Assembly: GCF_002742635.1 (NCBI RefSeq)
Contig: NZ_PEGF01000001.1
Coordinates: forward strand, 2,356,001 to 2,420,000
Direction of reading: 5' to 3'
Source: Caulobacter sp. X
Lineage (GTDB): Bacteria > Pseudomonadota > Alphaproteobacteria > Caulobacterales > Caulobacteraceae
Length of the DNA: 64,000 nucleotides
Each line of letters starts with the position of its first letter. Position 1 is the stretch's first letter. A program made the translations under genes and the position numbers. Under the pieces are notes generated by a model, which saw only the letters and a list, made by a program, of their open reading frames with translations, made no database searches and was not told the origin of the DNA. Of the stretch, positions 38,357 through 49,353 are shown in pieces.

Positions 38357-38393
38357 GAAAACGGGCTCCGACCCGGCTGGATCGGAGCCCGTT
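38357..38393 (-). terminator. Intrinsic terminator after metK
   Basis: Minus-strand AACGGGCTCCGA (38393-38382) pairs with TCGGAGCCCGTT (38371-38360), 12 perfect base pairs, followed by UUUUC. It lies 22 bases past the metK stop and separates metK from trmB. Confidence 0.88.
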
Positions 38394-38414
38394 CACAGAC
38401 GATGGGGCTGAGGC

Positions 38415-39638
<1,224 letters not shown>

Positions 39639-39659
39639 GAGACAGCTCCGGCCATGGGA

Positions 39660-39721
39660 GGCGCGCGGACGCACGCGCGCCATTTCGGCGTTCAGTTAGA
39701 CCGGAACCATATAAAGATATG
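39660..39721 (-). promoter_or_regulatory. metK leader: GC hairpin and an AT-rich inverted repeat
   Basis: GGCGCGCG / CGCGCGCC (39660-39681) makes an 8-base GC-only stem just upstream of the metK ribosome binding site. Further upstream, CATAT-AAAG-ATATG (39708-39721) is a perfect 5-base inverted repeat in an AT-rich patch where a promoter or operator would lie, 70-83 bases before the start. Confidence 0.45.
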
Positions 39722-39747
39722 TTTATGCGGGCAAGCGAACCTGACGA

Positions 39748-40167
39748 TCAATCGTCTTCGCTGGCCTCCTCTTCGGCCATCGACCGGACCAGTTCGAGAA
39801 TCCGTCGGCGAACCCTGGACCGCGTGATGCGCGGAAATTGGGTCGCCAGCTCAAGCCCCTCGGAGGTCATCAGGAAATCGTGAACGAACGGCTCTCCGCC
39901 TTCCGACACGCCGTCGGCCGTCGATTCCAAGCCCTCGAAGAAATAGGCGACCGGTGCCTGCAGGCTTTTGGCGATCTCATAGAGCTTGCTGGCGCTGACC
40001 CGGTTCGCGCCGCGCTCGTACTTCTGGATCTGCTGGAAGGTGAGGCCCAGGTCCTCGGCGAGACGCTCCTGGCTCACGCCAAGAATCTTGCGACGCATTC
40101 GAATGCGCGCACCCACGTGCAGATCGACCGGATTGGGATGGCGTTCGGCGCCCGACAAATCGCTCAT
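39748..40167 (-). CDS. XRE-family transcriptional regulator next to metK
   Basis: A 139-residue Cro/CI-type DNA-binding protein. The helix-turn-helix (I-G-A-type start V-G-A-R-I-R-M-R-R near 16-24, then G-V-S-Q-E-R-L-A-E-D-L-G-L-T-F-Q-Q-I-Q-K-Y-E) occupies about 18-75. The C-terminal part is acidic with helical E-L-V-R-S-M-A-E-E-E. This regulator type is widespread in alphaproteobacteria and commonly found beside metK. ATG 40167 is used because conserved sequence starts just after; an upstream in-frame ATG at 40269 overlaps lnt. It may control metK or the methionine cycle; this is inferred from position. Confidence 0.9.
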   Translation of the reverse strand: MSDLSGAERHPNPVDLHVGARIRMRRKILGVSQERLAEDLGLTFQQIQKYERGANRVSASKLYEIAKSLQAPVAYFFEGLESTADGVSEGGEPFVHDFLMTSEGLELATQFPRITRSRVRRRILELVRSMAEEEASEDD

Positions 40168-40201
40168 GCCCACGCTTGATAGCTGAAATTGCGGTTTTAA
40201 T

Positions 40202-41794
40202 TCAGCCCGAGTCTTTCGATGGCGCAATAGTCCACAAGGATTTACCTGCTCGTAGGCGAACTGACGCAACCATAGATATCAGTAGAAGCACGCAAAAGGG
40301 GAATTCCCCGAAGTTATCGAAGGGCGTGACCTGGCCTCGGCCTGGTATTTGCGCATCGATGACTCCGTGTTGTCCTAGCCCGAGGCGCGCACCGTCCGCA
40401 ACTTGACCATTTGCACGTATGACAGCGCTAACACCCGTCGGCGTGGCCCTGAGAATGGGCGTGGCGCGCTCGATCGCGCGATAGCTGGCCAGGTTCAGAT
40501 GCTGAAGGGGGCCGGACGTCACGCCGAACCAGGCGTCGTTCGAGATGTTGATCAGCACCCGGACGTCGTTGTTTTTCTTCGCCAATCCCGGAAAGAGGCT
40601 CTCGTAGCAGATTAGCGGCTGCGTCAGCAGGTCGGGCGATACTCGCAACGGAGCGGGACGCGGCCCCGTGGCGAAACCATCCCCAAGATGGGCCAAGCTC
40701 TTAAACCCAATTTGGGTAAGAAACGCCTCCGCGGGCAAGTATTCGCCGAACGGCACCAGCCGGTGCTTGTCATAGACGCCGACGAGCGCGAGGTCGGTGT
40801 CGGTCCGGCGCAGAACGATCAGGCTGTTGTAATAGACCGGCTTCTCGATCGGGCCTTCGTAACGATAGCCTCCGATCAGCAGGGTCTGGCCGGGCTGGAC
40901 GCTGTCGAGAATGGCTTGGCGCACCCAGGTTCCCGGCGCGAGATAGTCGTTGACCGCCGCCGGCAGGGCGCCTTCGGGCCAGATCACCAGGTCGGCGGGC
41001 TTACCCGCATAGGGCTGGGCGGTGAGCGAGACATAAGCCTGAACGATCTGAGCGAAGCGGCCCGCGTCCCACTTGGCGTCCTGCTGGATATCCGCCTGGA
41101 CGATCCGGACCGAAACCGGCGGCTCCTGGCGCTCGGGCCTGTGCAGAGCCGCGACGCCATACCCATAGAGCCCGGCCAGCCCCACGACCGCCGAGGCCAG
41201 GGCGATCCGGCCGCCGCGCCTGTCGCGCCACACCGCCGGGGCCGCGACGATCGCCAGGGTGATCCAGGTCAGGCCGTAGGCGCCGACGAGGGCGGCGGCC
41301 TGGGACGGCGCGGAGCCCGCGCGCCAAGTCTCGCCCGGCAGGTTCCACGGAAAGCCGGTCAGGACATGGCCGCGCGTCCATTCCAGGGCCGCCAACGCGC
41401 CGGCGAAGGTCAGGACCCGCCAGGCGCTCGCCGGACGCAGAAGCCTATAGACCAGCCCCGCCAAGCCCCAGAACAGCGCCAGGCCGGCCGCCATGGCGGC
41501 GATCGCGAACGGGGCCATCCAGCCCTGGTTCGCCGCGTCGACCAGGAAGGCCTCGCCGATCCACCAGGTGCCGAGCCCGAAATAGCCCACGCCCGCCAGC
41601 CACCCGCGCCAGAAGGCCGAGCGCAGCGGCTTGGCCTCGTCGACCACATCCAACAGGCGGAGCAGCAGCGCGTAGCCCAGCAGGCCAGGCAAAAGACCGA
41701 ACGGCGGATGCGCCAGCGCCGCCGCGAGACCGGCGGCCAGGGCCAGCAACGGCCCGCTCCAGGCGCGCCGACGAAAACGACTCCAGGCGGTCAC
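40202..41794 (-). CDS. lnt: Apolipoprotein N-acyltransferase
   Basis: Inner-membrane enzyme that adds the third acyl chain to lipoproteins, 530 residues. Several membrane helices occupy about 1-210; the periplasmic nitrilase-like domain follows with the catalytic triad pattern W-P-E-G-A-L-P (Glu), Y-D-K-H-R-L-V-P-F-G-E-Y-L-P (Lys) and L-I-C-Y-E-S-L-F-P (Cys). Its start overlaps the corC stop by four bases. The window encodes several lipoprotein substrates. Confidence 0.96.
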   Translation of the reverse strand: MTAWSRFRRRAWSGPLLALAAGLAAALAHPPFGLLPGLLGYALLLRLLDVVDEAKPLRSAFWRGWLAGVGYFGLGTWWIGEAFLVDAANQGWMAPFAIAAMAAGLALFWGLAGLVYRLLRPASAWRVLTFAGALAALEWTRGHVLTGFPWNLPGETWRAGSAPSQAAALVGAYGLTWITLAIVAAPAVWRDRRGGRIALASAVVGLAGLYGYGVAALHRPERQEPPVSVRIVQADIQQDAKWDAGRFAQIVQAYVSLTAQPYAGKPADLVIWPEGALPAAVNDYLAPGTWVRQAILDSVQPGQTLLIGGYRYEGPIEKPVYYNSLIVLRRTDTDLALVGVYDKHRLVPFGEYLPAEAFLTQIGFKSLAHLGDGFATGPRPAPLRVSPDLLTQPLICYESLFPGLAKKNNDVRVLINISNDAWFGVTSGPLQHLNLASYRAIERATPILRATPTGVSAVIRANGQVADGARLGLGQHGVIDAQIPGRGQVTPFDNFGEFPFCVLLLISMVASVRLRAGKSLWTIAPSKDSG

Positions 41795-42711
41795 GAAGCG
41801 CCGAGGTCCTCGGAAACCGTCTCGGCCTCCTCCGCTTGCGGCGCTGGACCGCCGCGCACGCGTACGCGGCGCACGCGTCGGGGATCGGCCTCGACCACCT
41901 CGAACTCATAGCCGTCGGGATGGGCGATCACTTCGCCCCTTTGCGGCACGCGGCCGGCCAGGGCGACGACCAGGCCCGCGACCGTGTCGATGTCCTCTTC
42001 CATGTCGGAGGGCGCCAGCTCGCGGCCTAGGGCGGCCTCCAGTTCCTCGAGGGGCGCGCGGGCGTCGGCGTCATAAACCCCGCCGGGACGCGCCACGATC
42101 GACGCGGCCGCGGCGTCGTCATGCTCGTCGTCGATCTCGCCGACCACCGCCTCGATCAGGTCTTCCATGGTCACCAAGCCGTCCGTGCCCCCGAACTCGT
42201 CGATGACCAGGGCCATGTGAATCCGGCTGGTGCGCATGCGCAGCAGGAGATCCGCGGCCTTCATCGAGGCGGGCACGTACAACGCCTCACGGCGCAGCTT
42301 GTTCAGTACAAGGTCGGCGCCGCCGGGGCGCTTCTCGTCCTCGGCCATCAGCCGGAACACGTCCTTGACGTGGATGACGCCCACGGGGTCGTCCAACGTC
42401 TCGCGGTAGATCGGCATCCGCGAATGGCCAGCCTCGACGAACTGGGCGACCAGGGCCTCGAAGGGCGTGGAAAGCTCGACGGCGACGATGTCGGCGCGCG
42501 GCGTCATCACGTCAGCGACGCGAAGGGTCTGGAAGGCCTCGGCCTGGTCGACGATGTCGACCTCGCCGGTCTGGGGCGGCGGCTCGGGCGGGCGTGGCGA
42601 CTCGCCGCCGCCGACGGTCAGCCGCTTGCGCATACGTCTCAGGAACGCCCGCACGCCCCGGCTTCTTCGCGCCGGCGCGGCGGGCTGTTGACTAGGCTCG
42701 TCGCTGGGCAT
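41791..42711 (-). CDS. CorC/YbeX-family CBS-domain protein
   Basis: A 306-residue cytosolic protein with two CBS domains (about 75-195, including V-M-T-P-R-A-D-I-V near 66-74 and D-G-L-V-T-M-E-D-L near 190) and a C-terminal CorC/HlyC transporter-associated domain (to residue 290). Homologues have been linked to magnesium/cobalt efflux and to ribosome or heat-shock functions alongside YbeY. Gene order phoH-ybeY-corC-lnt is conserved across proteobacteria. It starts 8 bases after ybeY. Confidence 0.93.
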   Translation of the reverse strand: MPSDEPSQQPAAPARRSRGVRAFLRRMRKRLTVGGGESPRPPEPPPQTGEVDIVDQAEAFQTLRVADVMTPRADIVAVELSTPFEALVAQFVEAGHSRMPIYRETLDDPVGVIHVKDVFRLMAEDEKRPGGADLVLNKLRREALYVPASMKAADLLLRMRTSRIHMALVIDEFGGTDGLVTMEDLIEAVVGEIDDEHDDAAAASIVARPGGVYDADARAPLEELEAALGRELAPSDMEEDIDTVAGLVVALAGRVPQRGEVIAHPDGYEFEVVEADPRRVRRVRVRGGPAPQAEEAETVSEDLGAS

Positions 42712-42719
42712 GGCCCCGG

Positions 42720-43193
42720 TCAGCGTCCCTCTTCGTCACTGGCGTAGGGGTCAGGAACGTCCAGCCCCGCCAGGATCTCGCGTTCGAGCGCCTCCATGGC
42801 TTCCGCCTCGTCGTCACGCTCGTGGTCATATCCTAGGAGATGTAGCACGCCATGCGCCACCAGATGTTGCAGGTGATGGGCCAGCGGCTTGCCCTGCTCC
42901 GCCGCTTCGCGCGCGCAGACGCCATAGGCCAAGGCGATGTCGCCGATCTGGCCTTCCGGATTGGGCGGTGACGGGAAGGACAGGACGTTGGTCGCATAGT
43001 CCTTCTGGCGGAAGTCGCGGTTCAGGGCCTGCACGCTGTCGTCGTCGGTCAGCAGGATCACGATCCCCTGCCCTTCGATGTCCTCATGCGCGTCCAGCAC
43101 GGCCTGGGCGGCGCGCCAGACCAGGGCCTCGGCGTCCTCGGCCGCCGTCGTCCAGGCCTCGTCCTCGATCTCGATGTCTACGGTGATGGTCAT
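42720..43193 (-). CDS. ybeY: Endoribonuclease YbeY
   Basis: A 157-residue zinc-dependent single-strand RNase for rRNA maturation and ribosome quality control. The signature zinc site H-G-V-L-H-L-L-G-Y-D-H lies near 120-130. N-x-D-F-R-x-K-D-Y-A-T-N-V-L-S-F near 58-73 is also typical. It starts directly after phoH (stop at 43194). Confidence 0.96.
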   Translation of the reverse strand: MTITVDIEIEDEAWTTAAEDAEALVWRAAQAVLDAHEDIEGQGIVILLTDDDSVQALNRDFRQKDYATNVLSFPSPPNPEGQIGDIALAYGVCAREAAEQGKPLAHHLQHLVAHGVLHLLGYDHERDDEAEAMEALEREILAGLDVPDPYASDEEGR

Positions 43194-44134
43194 TTAGCGC
43201 GGTGTATTCTGCGCCGCGTCCGCGTCATAGGCCTTTACGATCCGCTCGACGAGCGGATGGCGCACGACGTCGGCCGAGGTGAAGCGCGAGACGGCGACGC
43301 CCTCGACCCCTTCAAGGATCGAGACGGCGTGGGCGAGACCGGAGTCGCGAGGGTTCAGCAAATCAACCTGCGTCGGGTCGCCGGTGACGACCATCCGCGC
43401 GCCTTCGCCCAGACGCGTCAGCACCATCTTCATCTGCAGGCGCGAGCAGTTCTGGGCCTCGTCGACGATGACGAAGGCGTGGCTCAGCGTGCGGCCGCGC
43501 ATGAAGGCGATCGGGGCGACCTCGATCTCCAGCTTCTCGCGACGCCGCCGCAGCTGGTCGGCGCCCATGATGTCGGTCAGGGCCTCCCAGACCGGGGCCA
43601 TGTAGGGGTCGACCTTCTCGTTCAGGTCCCCCGGCAGGAAGCCCAGCTTCTCGCCGGCCTCGACGGCGGGACGGGTGACGATCAGCCGGTCGACCTCGCC
43701 GCGCAGCAGCATCCCCGCGCCGTGGGCCACGGCCAGGAAGGTCTTGCCGGTGCCGGCGGGACCCAGACCAAAGCTCAGCGGATGGCTGGCCATGGCCTCC
43801 ATGTAGCGGGCCTGACCCTTGGTCTTGGGCGAGACATTGCCCTTGCGCACAGCGCGAGGCGAGGCCTGGCCGCCGGCCTGCTGAGCAACGCCCAGGGCGA
43901 TACGCACATCGGCCTCGACCACTTCCTCGCCGGCGTCGGCGCGGTGGGCCAGGGCCTCGAGCACCCGCTTGGCGCCCGTGCGACCGCGCGCGTCTCCGGT
44001 GATGGTGACGCCGCCGCCCGGCGTTTCGATCAACACCTTGAAGGCGTCCTCGATCAGGGCGGCGTGGCGGCCGGACGGACCGGAGACGGCGTGGACGGCG
44101 TCATCCGACAGCGGCAGGAACTCAGGCGTACGGC

Positions 44135-44138
<4 letters not shown>
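43194..44138 (-). CDS. PhoH-like ATPase
   Basis: A 314-residue PhoH/YbeZ-type ATPase, likely an RNA-associated helicase-like protein working with YbeY. Walker A is G-P-A-G-T-G-K-T near 128-135, Walker B/DEAD-like I-V-D-E-A-Q-N near 230-236, with T-G-D-P-T-Q further on. No ATG fits the normal N-terminus; TTG 44138, overlapping the miaB stop as TTGA, gives M-S-R-T-P-E-F, and longer in-frame starts read into miaB. Translational coupling with miaB is likely. Confidence 0.92.
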
Positions 44139-45481
<1,343 letters not shown>

Positions 45482-45527
45482 CCGGCGAGGTTATGGGGTC
45501 GAGAGGCCCGTTCCGCAAGGGCGGGTT

Positions 45528-45641
45528 CCTCCCCCGCAATGCGGGGGAGGTGGCCCAAAGGGCCGGAGGGGGCTAGCTCGGCCTAGTCGGCGCTCGCCCC
45601 CTCAGTCACTCCGTGACAGCTCCCCCGCATCGCGGGGGAGC
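45528..45641. repeat. Dispersed intergenic palindromic repeat, copy B
   Basis: Two perfect hairpins form the ends: CCTCCCCCGC-AAT-GCGGGGGAGG (45528-45550) and GCTCCCCCGCA-T-CGCGGGGGAGC (45619-45641). Between them lie GGCCCAAAGGGCC and a GGGGGC / GCCCCC pair. The core GGTGGCCCAAAGGGCCGGA is shared with copy A. It sits between fur and miaB. Confidence 0.8.
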
Positions 45642-45648
45642 ATCTGGA

Positions 45649-46056
45649 TCACTCCTCCAGCGGCACCCCGTAGAGCTCGAGCCGGTGATCCACCAGCTTG
45701 TAGCCGAGCTTGCGGGCGATGGCGTTCTGAAGGGCCTCGATCTCCTCGTCCACGAACTCGACGACCTTGCCGGTCTTCATGTCGATCAGGTGGTCGTGGT
45801 GATGGGTTGGGGTCTCTTCATAGCGCGAACGGCCGTCGCGGAAGTCGTGGCGCTCGATAATGCCGCTCTCCTCGAACAGGCGCACGGTGCGATAGACCGT
45901 GGCGATCGAGATGTGCGGATCGATGGCGTGGGCGCGGCGGTGCAGCTCCTCGACATCGGGATGGTCCTCGGCCGACGACAGCACGCGCGCGATCACGCGG
46001 CGCTGGTCCGTCATGCGCATGCCCTTTTCGATGCAGGCCTTTTCGAGTCGATCCAA
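45649..46056 (-). CDS. fur: Ferric uptake regulator Fur
   Basis: Iron-responsive repressor of 135 residues. The winged helix covers about 1-82 (R-M-T-D-Q-R-R-V-I-A-R near 14-24, S-I-A-T-V-Y-R-T near 50-57). The dimer/metal domain contains T-H-H-H-D-H at 84-89, H32 and E-E-I-E residues. The C-x-x-C pair of E. coli Fur is absent; the only cysteine is C8. Metal-site and length otherwise fit Fur rather than Zur or PerR. A likely target is the TonB receptor promoter at 21.2 kb. Downstream of rimI by 44 bases. Confidence 0.93.
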   Translation of the reverse strand: MDRLEKACIEKGMRMTDQRRVIARVLSSAEDHPDVEELHRRAHAIDPHISIATVYRTVRLFEESGIIERHDFRDGRSRYEETPTHHHDHLIDMKTGKVVEFVDEEIEALQNAIARKLGYKLVDHRLELYGVPLEE

Positions 46057-46100
46057 GGCGGAGCCTCCGTCTGAGTCGGCGCAAGATAGGCAATCAGCCC

Positions 46101-46562
46101 TTAAGTGTTAAGCGCCCGGCGCATGACCACCGCGTCCTTGGCGCCATCCGGATGGGGATAATAGCCTTTCCGCAGGCCGACCTTGGTGAAACGGGTCGCC
46201 TGATAGAGCGCGATCGCGGCGGTGTTGTCGACCGCGACCTCCAGGAACAGCGCCTCGGCGCCGGTTTCTGAAGCGACGCCGGCGGCGACCTCGACCAGGG
46301 CCGCGCCCCAGCCCCGGCGGCGGGCGGCGGGATCCACCGCGATGGTCAGGATCTCGGCCTCGCCCGCGATCGAGCGGCACAGGATGAAACCCTTGGCCTC
46401 CGCCGGCTCGCCCGCTTCGCCCAGCACGGCGAAGACGCCCGGCGATTTCAGGAGTTCTTCGAATTCCAGCGCCGTCCAGGGCCGGTCGAAGGCCTTGTCG
46501 TGCAGGTCGGCGAGATCGAACGAGGCTTCGGCCCCGACGGGTCGCAGGTTCATGACGCTCAA
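46101..46562 (-). CDS. rimI: Ribosomal-protein-S18-alanine N-acetyltransferase-like GNAT
   Basis: A 153-residue GNAT acetyltransferase. The acetyl-CoA loop is A-R-R-R-G-W-G-A-A-L near 87-96 and the C-terminal strand has Y-Q-A-T-R-F-T-K-V-G-L-R-K-G-Y-Y, typical of RimI. Its start overlaps tsaB by four bases, the common tsaB-rimI arrangement. RimI acetylates the N-terminal alanine of S18, although relaxed targets are possible. Confidence 0.92.
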   Translation of the reverse strand: MSVMNLRPVGAEASFDLADLHDKAFDRPWTALEFEELLKSPGVFAVLGEAGEPAEAKGFILCRSIAGEAEILTIAVDPAARRRGWGAALVEVAAGVASETGAEALFLEVAVDNTAAIALYQATRFTKVGLRKGYYPHPDGAKDAVVMRRALNT

Positions 46563-47194
46563 GCCGCCGGCAGAGTGGCGTAGGGCGCGCGCAGATAAAG
46601 CGGCCGGGGCGAATGCGTCGGCGCGGGCCGAGACGCGGCCAGCCTGGCGATCGCGACGGGGTCGGGCGCGGCGGGGGTAAGCAGCTTCGCGCCGCCCAGC
46701 ACATCAGCCAACAACGGAGCGCCCGAGCCGACCAACGTCGCCGGGCCGCCCGAATAGAGCTCGGCCAGCCGCGCGGCGGCCTCTCCCAAGCCAAGGGCGT
46801 CCGGCGCCATCAAGGCCGCGCCGTCGGCGAAGACCTGGATGTAAACCTGTTCCATACGCGCATCGAGCACCGCCGCCACGAAGCCTTCGACACCGTAGGC
46901 CATGGCTTCCAGCGTGGTGACGCCGACACAGGGTATCGATAGCGCCGTCGCCAGGCCCTTGGCGAAGGCCAGGCCCACGCGCAGGCCGGTGAACGAGCCG
47001 GGACCGACGGTGACGCCGATCCGGTCAAGGTCGGTGAAGGCGACGCCCGCTTCGGCCGCCGCCTCACGGGCGATGACGCCGATCCGCTCCTGGTGGCCGC
47101 GGGTCATGGGCTCGCTGCGGGCGGCCAGCACGCGCTCGCCCTCGACGATGGCGACCGAACTGGCGCCGAGGCAGGTGTCGATCGACAGGATCAT
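46559..47194 (-). CDS. tsaB: tRNA threonylcarbamoyladenosine biosynthesis protein TsaB
   Basis: A 211-residue TsaD-like protein without the metal histidines, serving as dimer partner of TsaD. It begins I-L-S-I-D-T-C-L-G-A-S-S-V-A and has V-T-V-G-P-G-S-F-T-G-L-R-V-G-L near 64-78. It forms an operon with rimI and follows the DUF1131 lipoprotein by 3 bases. Confidence 0.95.
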   Translation of the reverse strand: MILSIDTCLGASSVAIVEGERVLAARSEPMTRGHQERIGVIAREAAAEAGVAFTDLDRIGVTVGPGSFTGLRVGLAFAKGLATALSIPCVGVTTLEAMAYGVEGFVAAVLDARMEQVYIQVFADGAALMAPDALGLGEAAARLAELYSGGPATLVGSGAPLLADVLGGAKLLTPAAPDPVAIARLAASRPAPTHSPRPLYLRAPYATLPAA

Positions 47195-47197
47195 GGC

Positions 47198-47833
47198 TCA
47201 GGCCGCGCCGACCGCCGCGCCCTCTGCGGGACGCCAGACCAGGGCGTTCAGCTGACCCTTGGCCTTCAGCACGGCCTCGGGCGGCACGCCGCCCTTGGTC
47301 CAGCCGGGGACGCCGAAGACGTAGGACACCGCGGTCGCCTCGGGCCGAACGCAGATCACCTGGTTGATCTCGCGGCCCTGGCCGGCGCGACATTGCTCGA
47401 CCGTGAAGTCCAGATCCGCCCACTTGGCCAGCAATTGCTCGCCCTTGGGGCCGCGGATGTCGCCGCCCGACGCCGCGACATAGGCGATCGCGCCTTCGTC
47501 GGTCTTGCCGACCTCGAGGAGCGGGGTGTTGTCCTGTTCGATATTGATGATCGGCTGGGCCGGGCCCTCGCCGAAATGCAGGAAGGCCTGCTCGACCTTG
47601 GCCTTGGGGAACAGCGCCTTCAGGGTCGGCAGATCAAAGGCGGTCGCCTGGGCGATCGGACCGACCCCGTCCTTGGTCACGGAGAGCGGACCGCCGGCAT
47701 AGGGCGCCACCGCGACCGCCACCGGCGCCTTGGCGGCGGACTTCGCCGTCGAGGCGGTCTCGTCCTTCTTGGCCGGACCGCAGGCGGTCAGCAGGATGAG
47801 CGGCAGGGCAAGGAGGGCGTCGCGGAGGGTCAT
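47198..47833 (-). CDS. DUF1131-family lipoprotein
   Basis: A 211-residue lipoprotein. M-T-L-R-D-A-L-L-A to the lipobox L-L-T-A-C (C17) is chosen as start because A-A-G-G-A-G-G lies five bases before ATG 47833; an ATG at 47851 lacks this. The mature protein has a low-complexity Ala/Lys linker, then V-G-P-I-A-Q-A-T-A-F-D-L near 57-68 and two conserved cysteines (near 148 and 161), the pattern of DUF1131 proteins, whose E. coli member is an envelope-stress-regulated lipoprotein. Function is unknown. It lies upstream of tsaB with a 3-base gap. Confidence 0.8.
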   Translation of the reverse strand: MTLRDALLALPLILLTACGPAKKDETASTAKSAAKAPVAVAVAPYAGGPLSVTKDGVGPIAQATAFDLPTLKALFPKAKVEQAFLHFGEGPAQPIINIEQDNTPLLEVGKTDEGAIAYVAASGGDIRGPKGEQLLAKWADLDFTVEQCRAGQGREINQVICVRPEATAVSYVFGVPGWTKGGVPPEAVLKAKGQLNALVWRPAEGAAVGAA

Positions 47834-47876
47834 GACCCTCCTTCTAGCCAATGTGCGTCACATGCACAAAACAAGC

Positions 47877-47983
47877 GTGCCATCCCCGCCGCGGCGAACG
47901 GAGAGCCGGGACCCAGGGGCAACCGCGGTGAACCTGGTCCTGGCCCCCCCCCCCGACGACCCCAAGGGCCGTCCGGGATGACG
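47877..47983. repeat. Degenerate palindromic element containing an 11-base C run
   Basis: The ends GTGCCATCCCCG (47877-47888) and CCGGGATGACG (47973-47983) resemble the arms of the 22.1-kb inverted repeat. The interior holds several weaker complementary segments and CCCCCCCCCCC at 47944-47954. It lies between the DUF1131 and nitroreductase genes. The homopolymer is a possible sequencing-error or slippage site. Confidence 0.5.
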
Positions 47984-47996
47984 CTGTATTGTTTCG

Positions 47997-48584
47997 CTAG
48001 ACGATCTTCGCCGCCTCATCAAAGTCGAGGCGCGGATTGCGGGGGAACAGGCCCTCGTCCGTGCCATAGCCGATCGAAGCGATGAAGTTGGACTTGATGT
48101 TCGTGCCGGCGAAGAAGGCCGCGTCCACGCCCGCGTTGTCGAAGCCCGACATCGGCCCGACATCCAGGCCCAGGGCCCGCGCGGCGAGGATCAGATAGCC
48201 GCCCTGCAGCGAGCTGTTGCGCAGCGCGCCCCACTCCTTGGCCACCGGATCGGGGAACCAGTCCTTGGCGCCCGGCGCGTGCGGAAACAGCTTGGGAAGC
48301 GTCTCCGGGAAGTCGAGGTCATAGCCGACGATAACCGTCACCGGCGCCTGCAGGATCTTCGCGCCGTTCGAGCCCGACGAGAGAGCCGCCAGCTTGGCCT
48401 TGGCCTCCGGGCTCGTGACGAACAGGAAGCGAGCCGGAGTCGAATTGGCGGCCGTCGGCCCGAACTTCACCAGGTCATACAGCTCGCGCAGCAGGCTCTC
48501 GGGGAGCGGATCGGTCTTCCAGCCGTTGCGCGTGCGCGCCTCGGTGAACAGTTGGGCGAGCGCGGGCGTGTCGAGCTTGGACAT
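47997..48584 (-). CDS. Nitroreductase family protein (RutE / malonic semialdehyde reductase-like)
   Basis: A 195-residue FMN-dependent oxidoreductase. The FMN-contacting start A-R-T-R-N-G-W near 16-22, [12 protein letters not shown] near 41-52, and D-V-G-P-M-S-G-F-D near 141-149 match the RutE/HadB-type branch of the nitroreductase superfamily. No other rut genes are nearby, so a role in pyrimidine degradation is unproven. An inverted repeat lies just upstream. Confidence 0.9.
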   Translation of the reverse strand: MSKLDTPALAQLFTEARTRNGWKTDPLPESLLRELYDLVKFGPTAANSTPARFLFVTSPEAKAKLAALSSGSNGAKILQAPVTVIVGYDLDFPETLPKLFPHAPGAKDWFPDPVAKEWGALRNSSLQGGYLILAARALGLDVGPMSGFDNAGVDAAFFAGTNIKSNFIASIGYGTDEGLFPRNPRLDFDEAAKIV

Positions 48585-48606
48585 CAGCGATCCTCAAGAA
48601 GACAAT

Positions 48607-48627
48607 TTGCAACTTCTATAGTTACAA
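48607..48627. promoter_or_regulatory. Candidate operator upstream of the nitroreductase
   Basis: TTGCAAC-TTCTATA-GTTACAA has seven-base arms with one mismatch and a 7-base spacer, 23-43 bases before the start, in an AT-rich patch where -10/-35 elements would lie. HxlR- and MarR-type repressors of such enzymes use similar sites. Confidence 0.45.
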
Positions 48628-48660
48628 TATGAGCTTCCGAGGCGCGGCGCAAGCAGGCGA

Positions 48661-49233
48661 TCAACCCAGCGTCTGCTCGACGCGGGTCACTTCCGGCACA
48701 TAGTGCTTGAGCATGTTCTCGACGCCGGACTTCAAGGTCGCAGACGAGGACGGGCAGCCCGAGCAGGCGCCGCGCATGTGCAGCCAGACGACGCCGGTCT
48801 TGGGCTCGAAGCGCGAGAAGACGATGTCGCCGCCGTCTTGGGCCACGGCGGGGCGGATGCGGGTGTCGAGCAGCTCCTTGATCTCGGCGACGATCTGCGA
48901 GGTCTCCTCGTCATAGTCGCCTTCGTCGTGACCGCCCGCGGCTTCCGCGTCCAGCAGCAGGGGCCGGCCGCTGGTGAAGTGGTCCATGATCGCCGCCAGG
49001 ATCGGCGCCTTCAGGTGCGGCCATTGGGCGTCCTCGCCCTTGGTCACCGTCAGAAAGTCAGGCCCGAAGAACACGCGGGTGACGTCGCCGAGGTCGAACA
49101 GAGCCTTGGCCAGGGGCGAGGCGTCGCCCTCCTCGGCCGTGCGGAACTCGCGCGCGCCTTCCCCCAGGACCTCGCGGCCAGGCAGGAACTTCAGCACCTC
49201 GGGGTTGGGCGTGGTTTCGGTCTGAATGAACAT
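48661..49233 (-). CDS. nfuA: NfuA-type Fe-S cluster carrier
   Basis: A 190-residue iron-sulfur carrier. The N-terminal Nfu-N domain (M-F-I-Q-T-E-T-T-P-N-P-E-V-L-K-F) and the C-terminal NifU-like domain with C157-S-G-C160 are present; the two cysteines of two subunits hold a [4Fe-4S] cluster. This architecture is that of alphaproteobacterial/mitochondrial NFU1. ATG 49233 is selected because the conserved start follows at once. Convergent and divergent neighbours (nitroreductase, P450) are not functionally tied. Confidence 0.95.
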   Translation of the reverse strand: MFIQTETTPNPEVLKFLPGREVLGEGAREFRTAEEGDASPLAKALFDLGDVTRVFFGPDFLTVTKGEDAQWPHLKAPILAAIMDHFTSGRPLLLDAEAAGGHDEGDYDEETSQIVAEIKELLDTRIRPAVAQDGGDIVFSRFEPKTGVVWLHMRGACSGCPSSSATLKSGVENMLKHYVPEVTRVEQTLG

Positions 49234-49295
49234 GAGCCTGAAATGGACCTCGCGGCCTCGTGACGCAAGACCGGCCCGCCCGCCAATAAAGAAAG

Positions 49296-49309
49296 TGACA
49301 CAGGCGTCA
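49296..49309. promoter_or_regulatory. Candidate operator upstream of the P450 gene
   Basis: TGAC-ACAGGC-GTCA is a perfect 4-base inverted repeat with six-base spacing, about 45-58 bases before the P450 start, a spacing used by TetR-type regulators. Short arms make chance occurrence possible. Confidence 0.3.
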
Positions 49310-49353
49310 TTTTCTGGCGTGATGCGCAGAACAATGATCTTCGGGAGGATCAG

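Noticed and set aside
39639-39747. SAM-sensing riboswitch upstream of metK
   Set aside because: The leader has a GC hairpin, but I could not match the conserved core of SAM-I, SAM-II or SAM/SAH riboswitches.
47944-47954. Phase-variable promoter tract (C11)
   Set aside because: The run lies inside a degenerate repeat and not at a sensible distance from a recognisable promoter. A sequencing or assembly artefact is equally possible.
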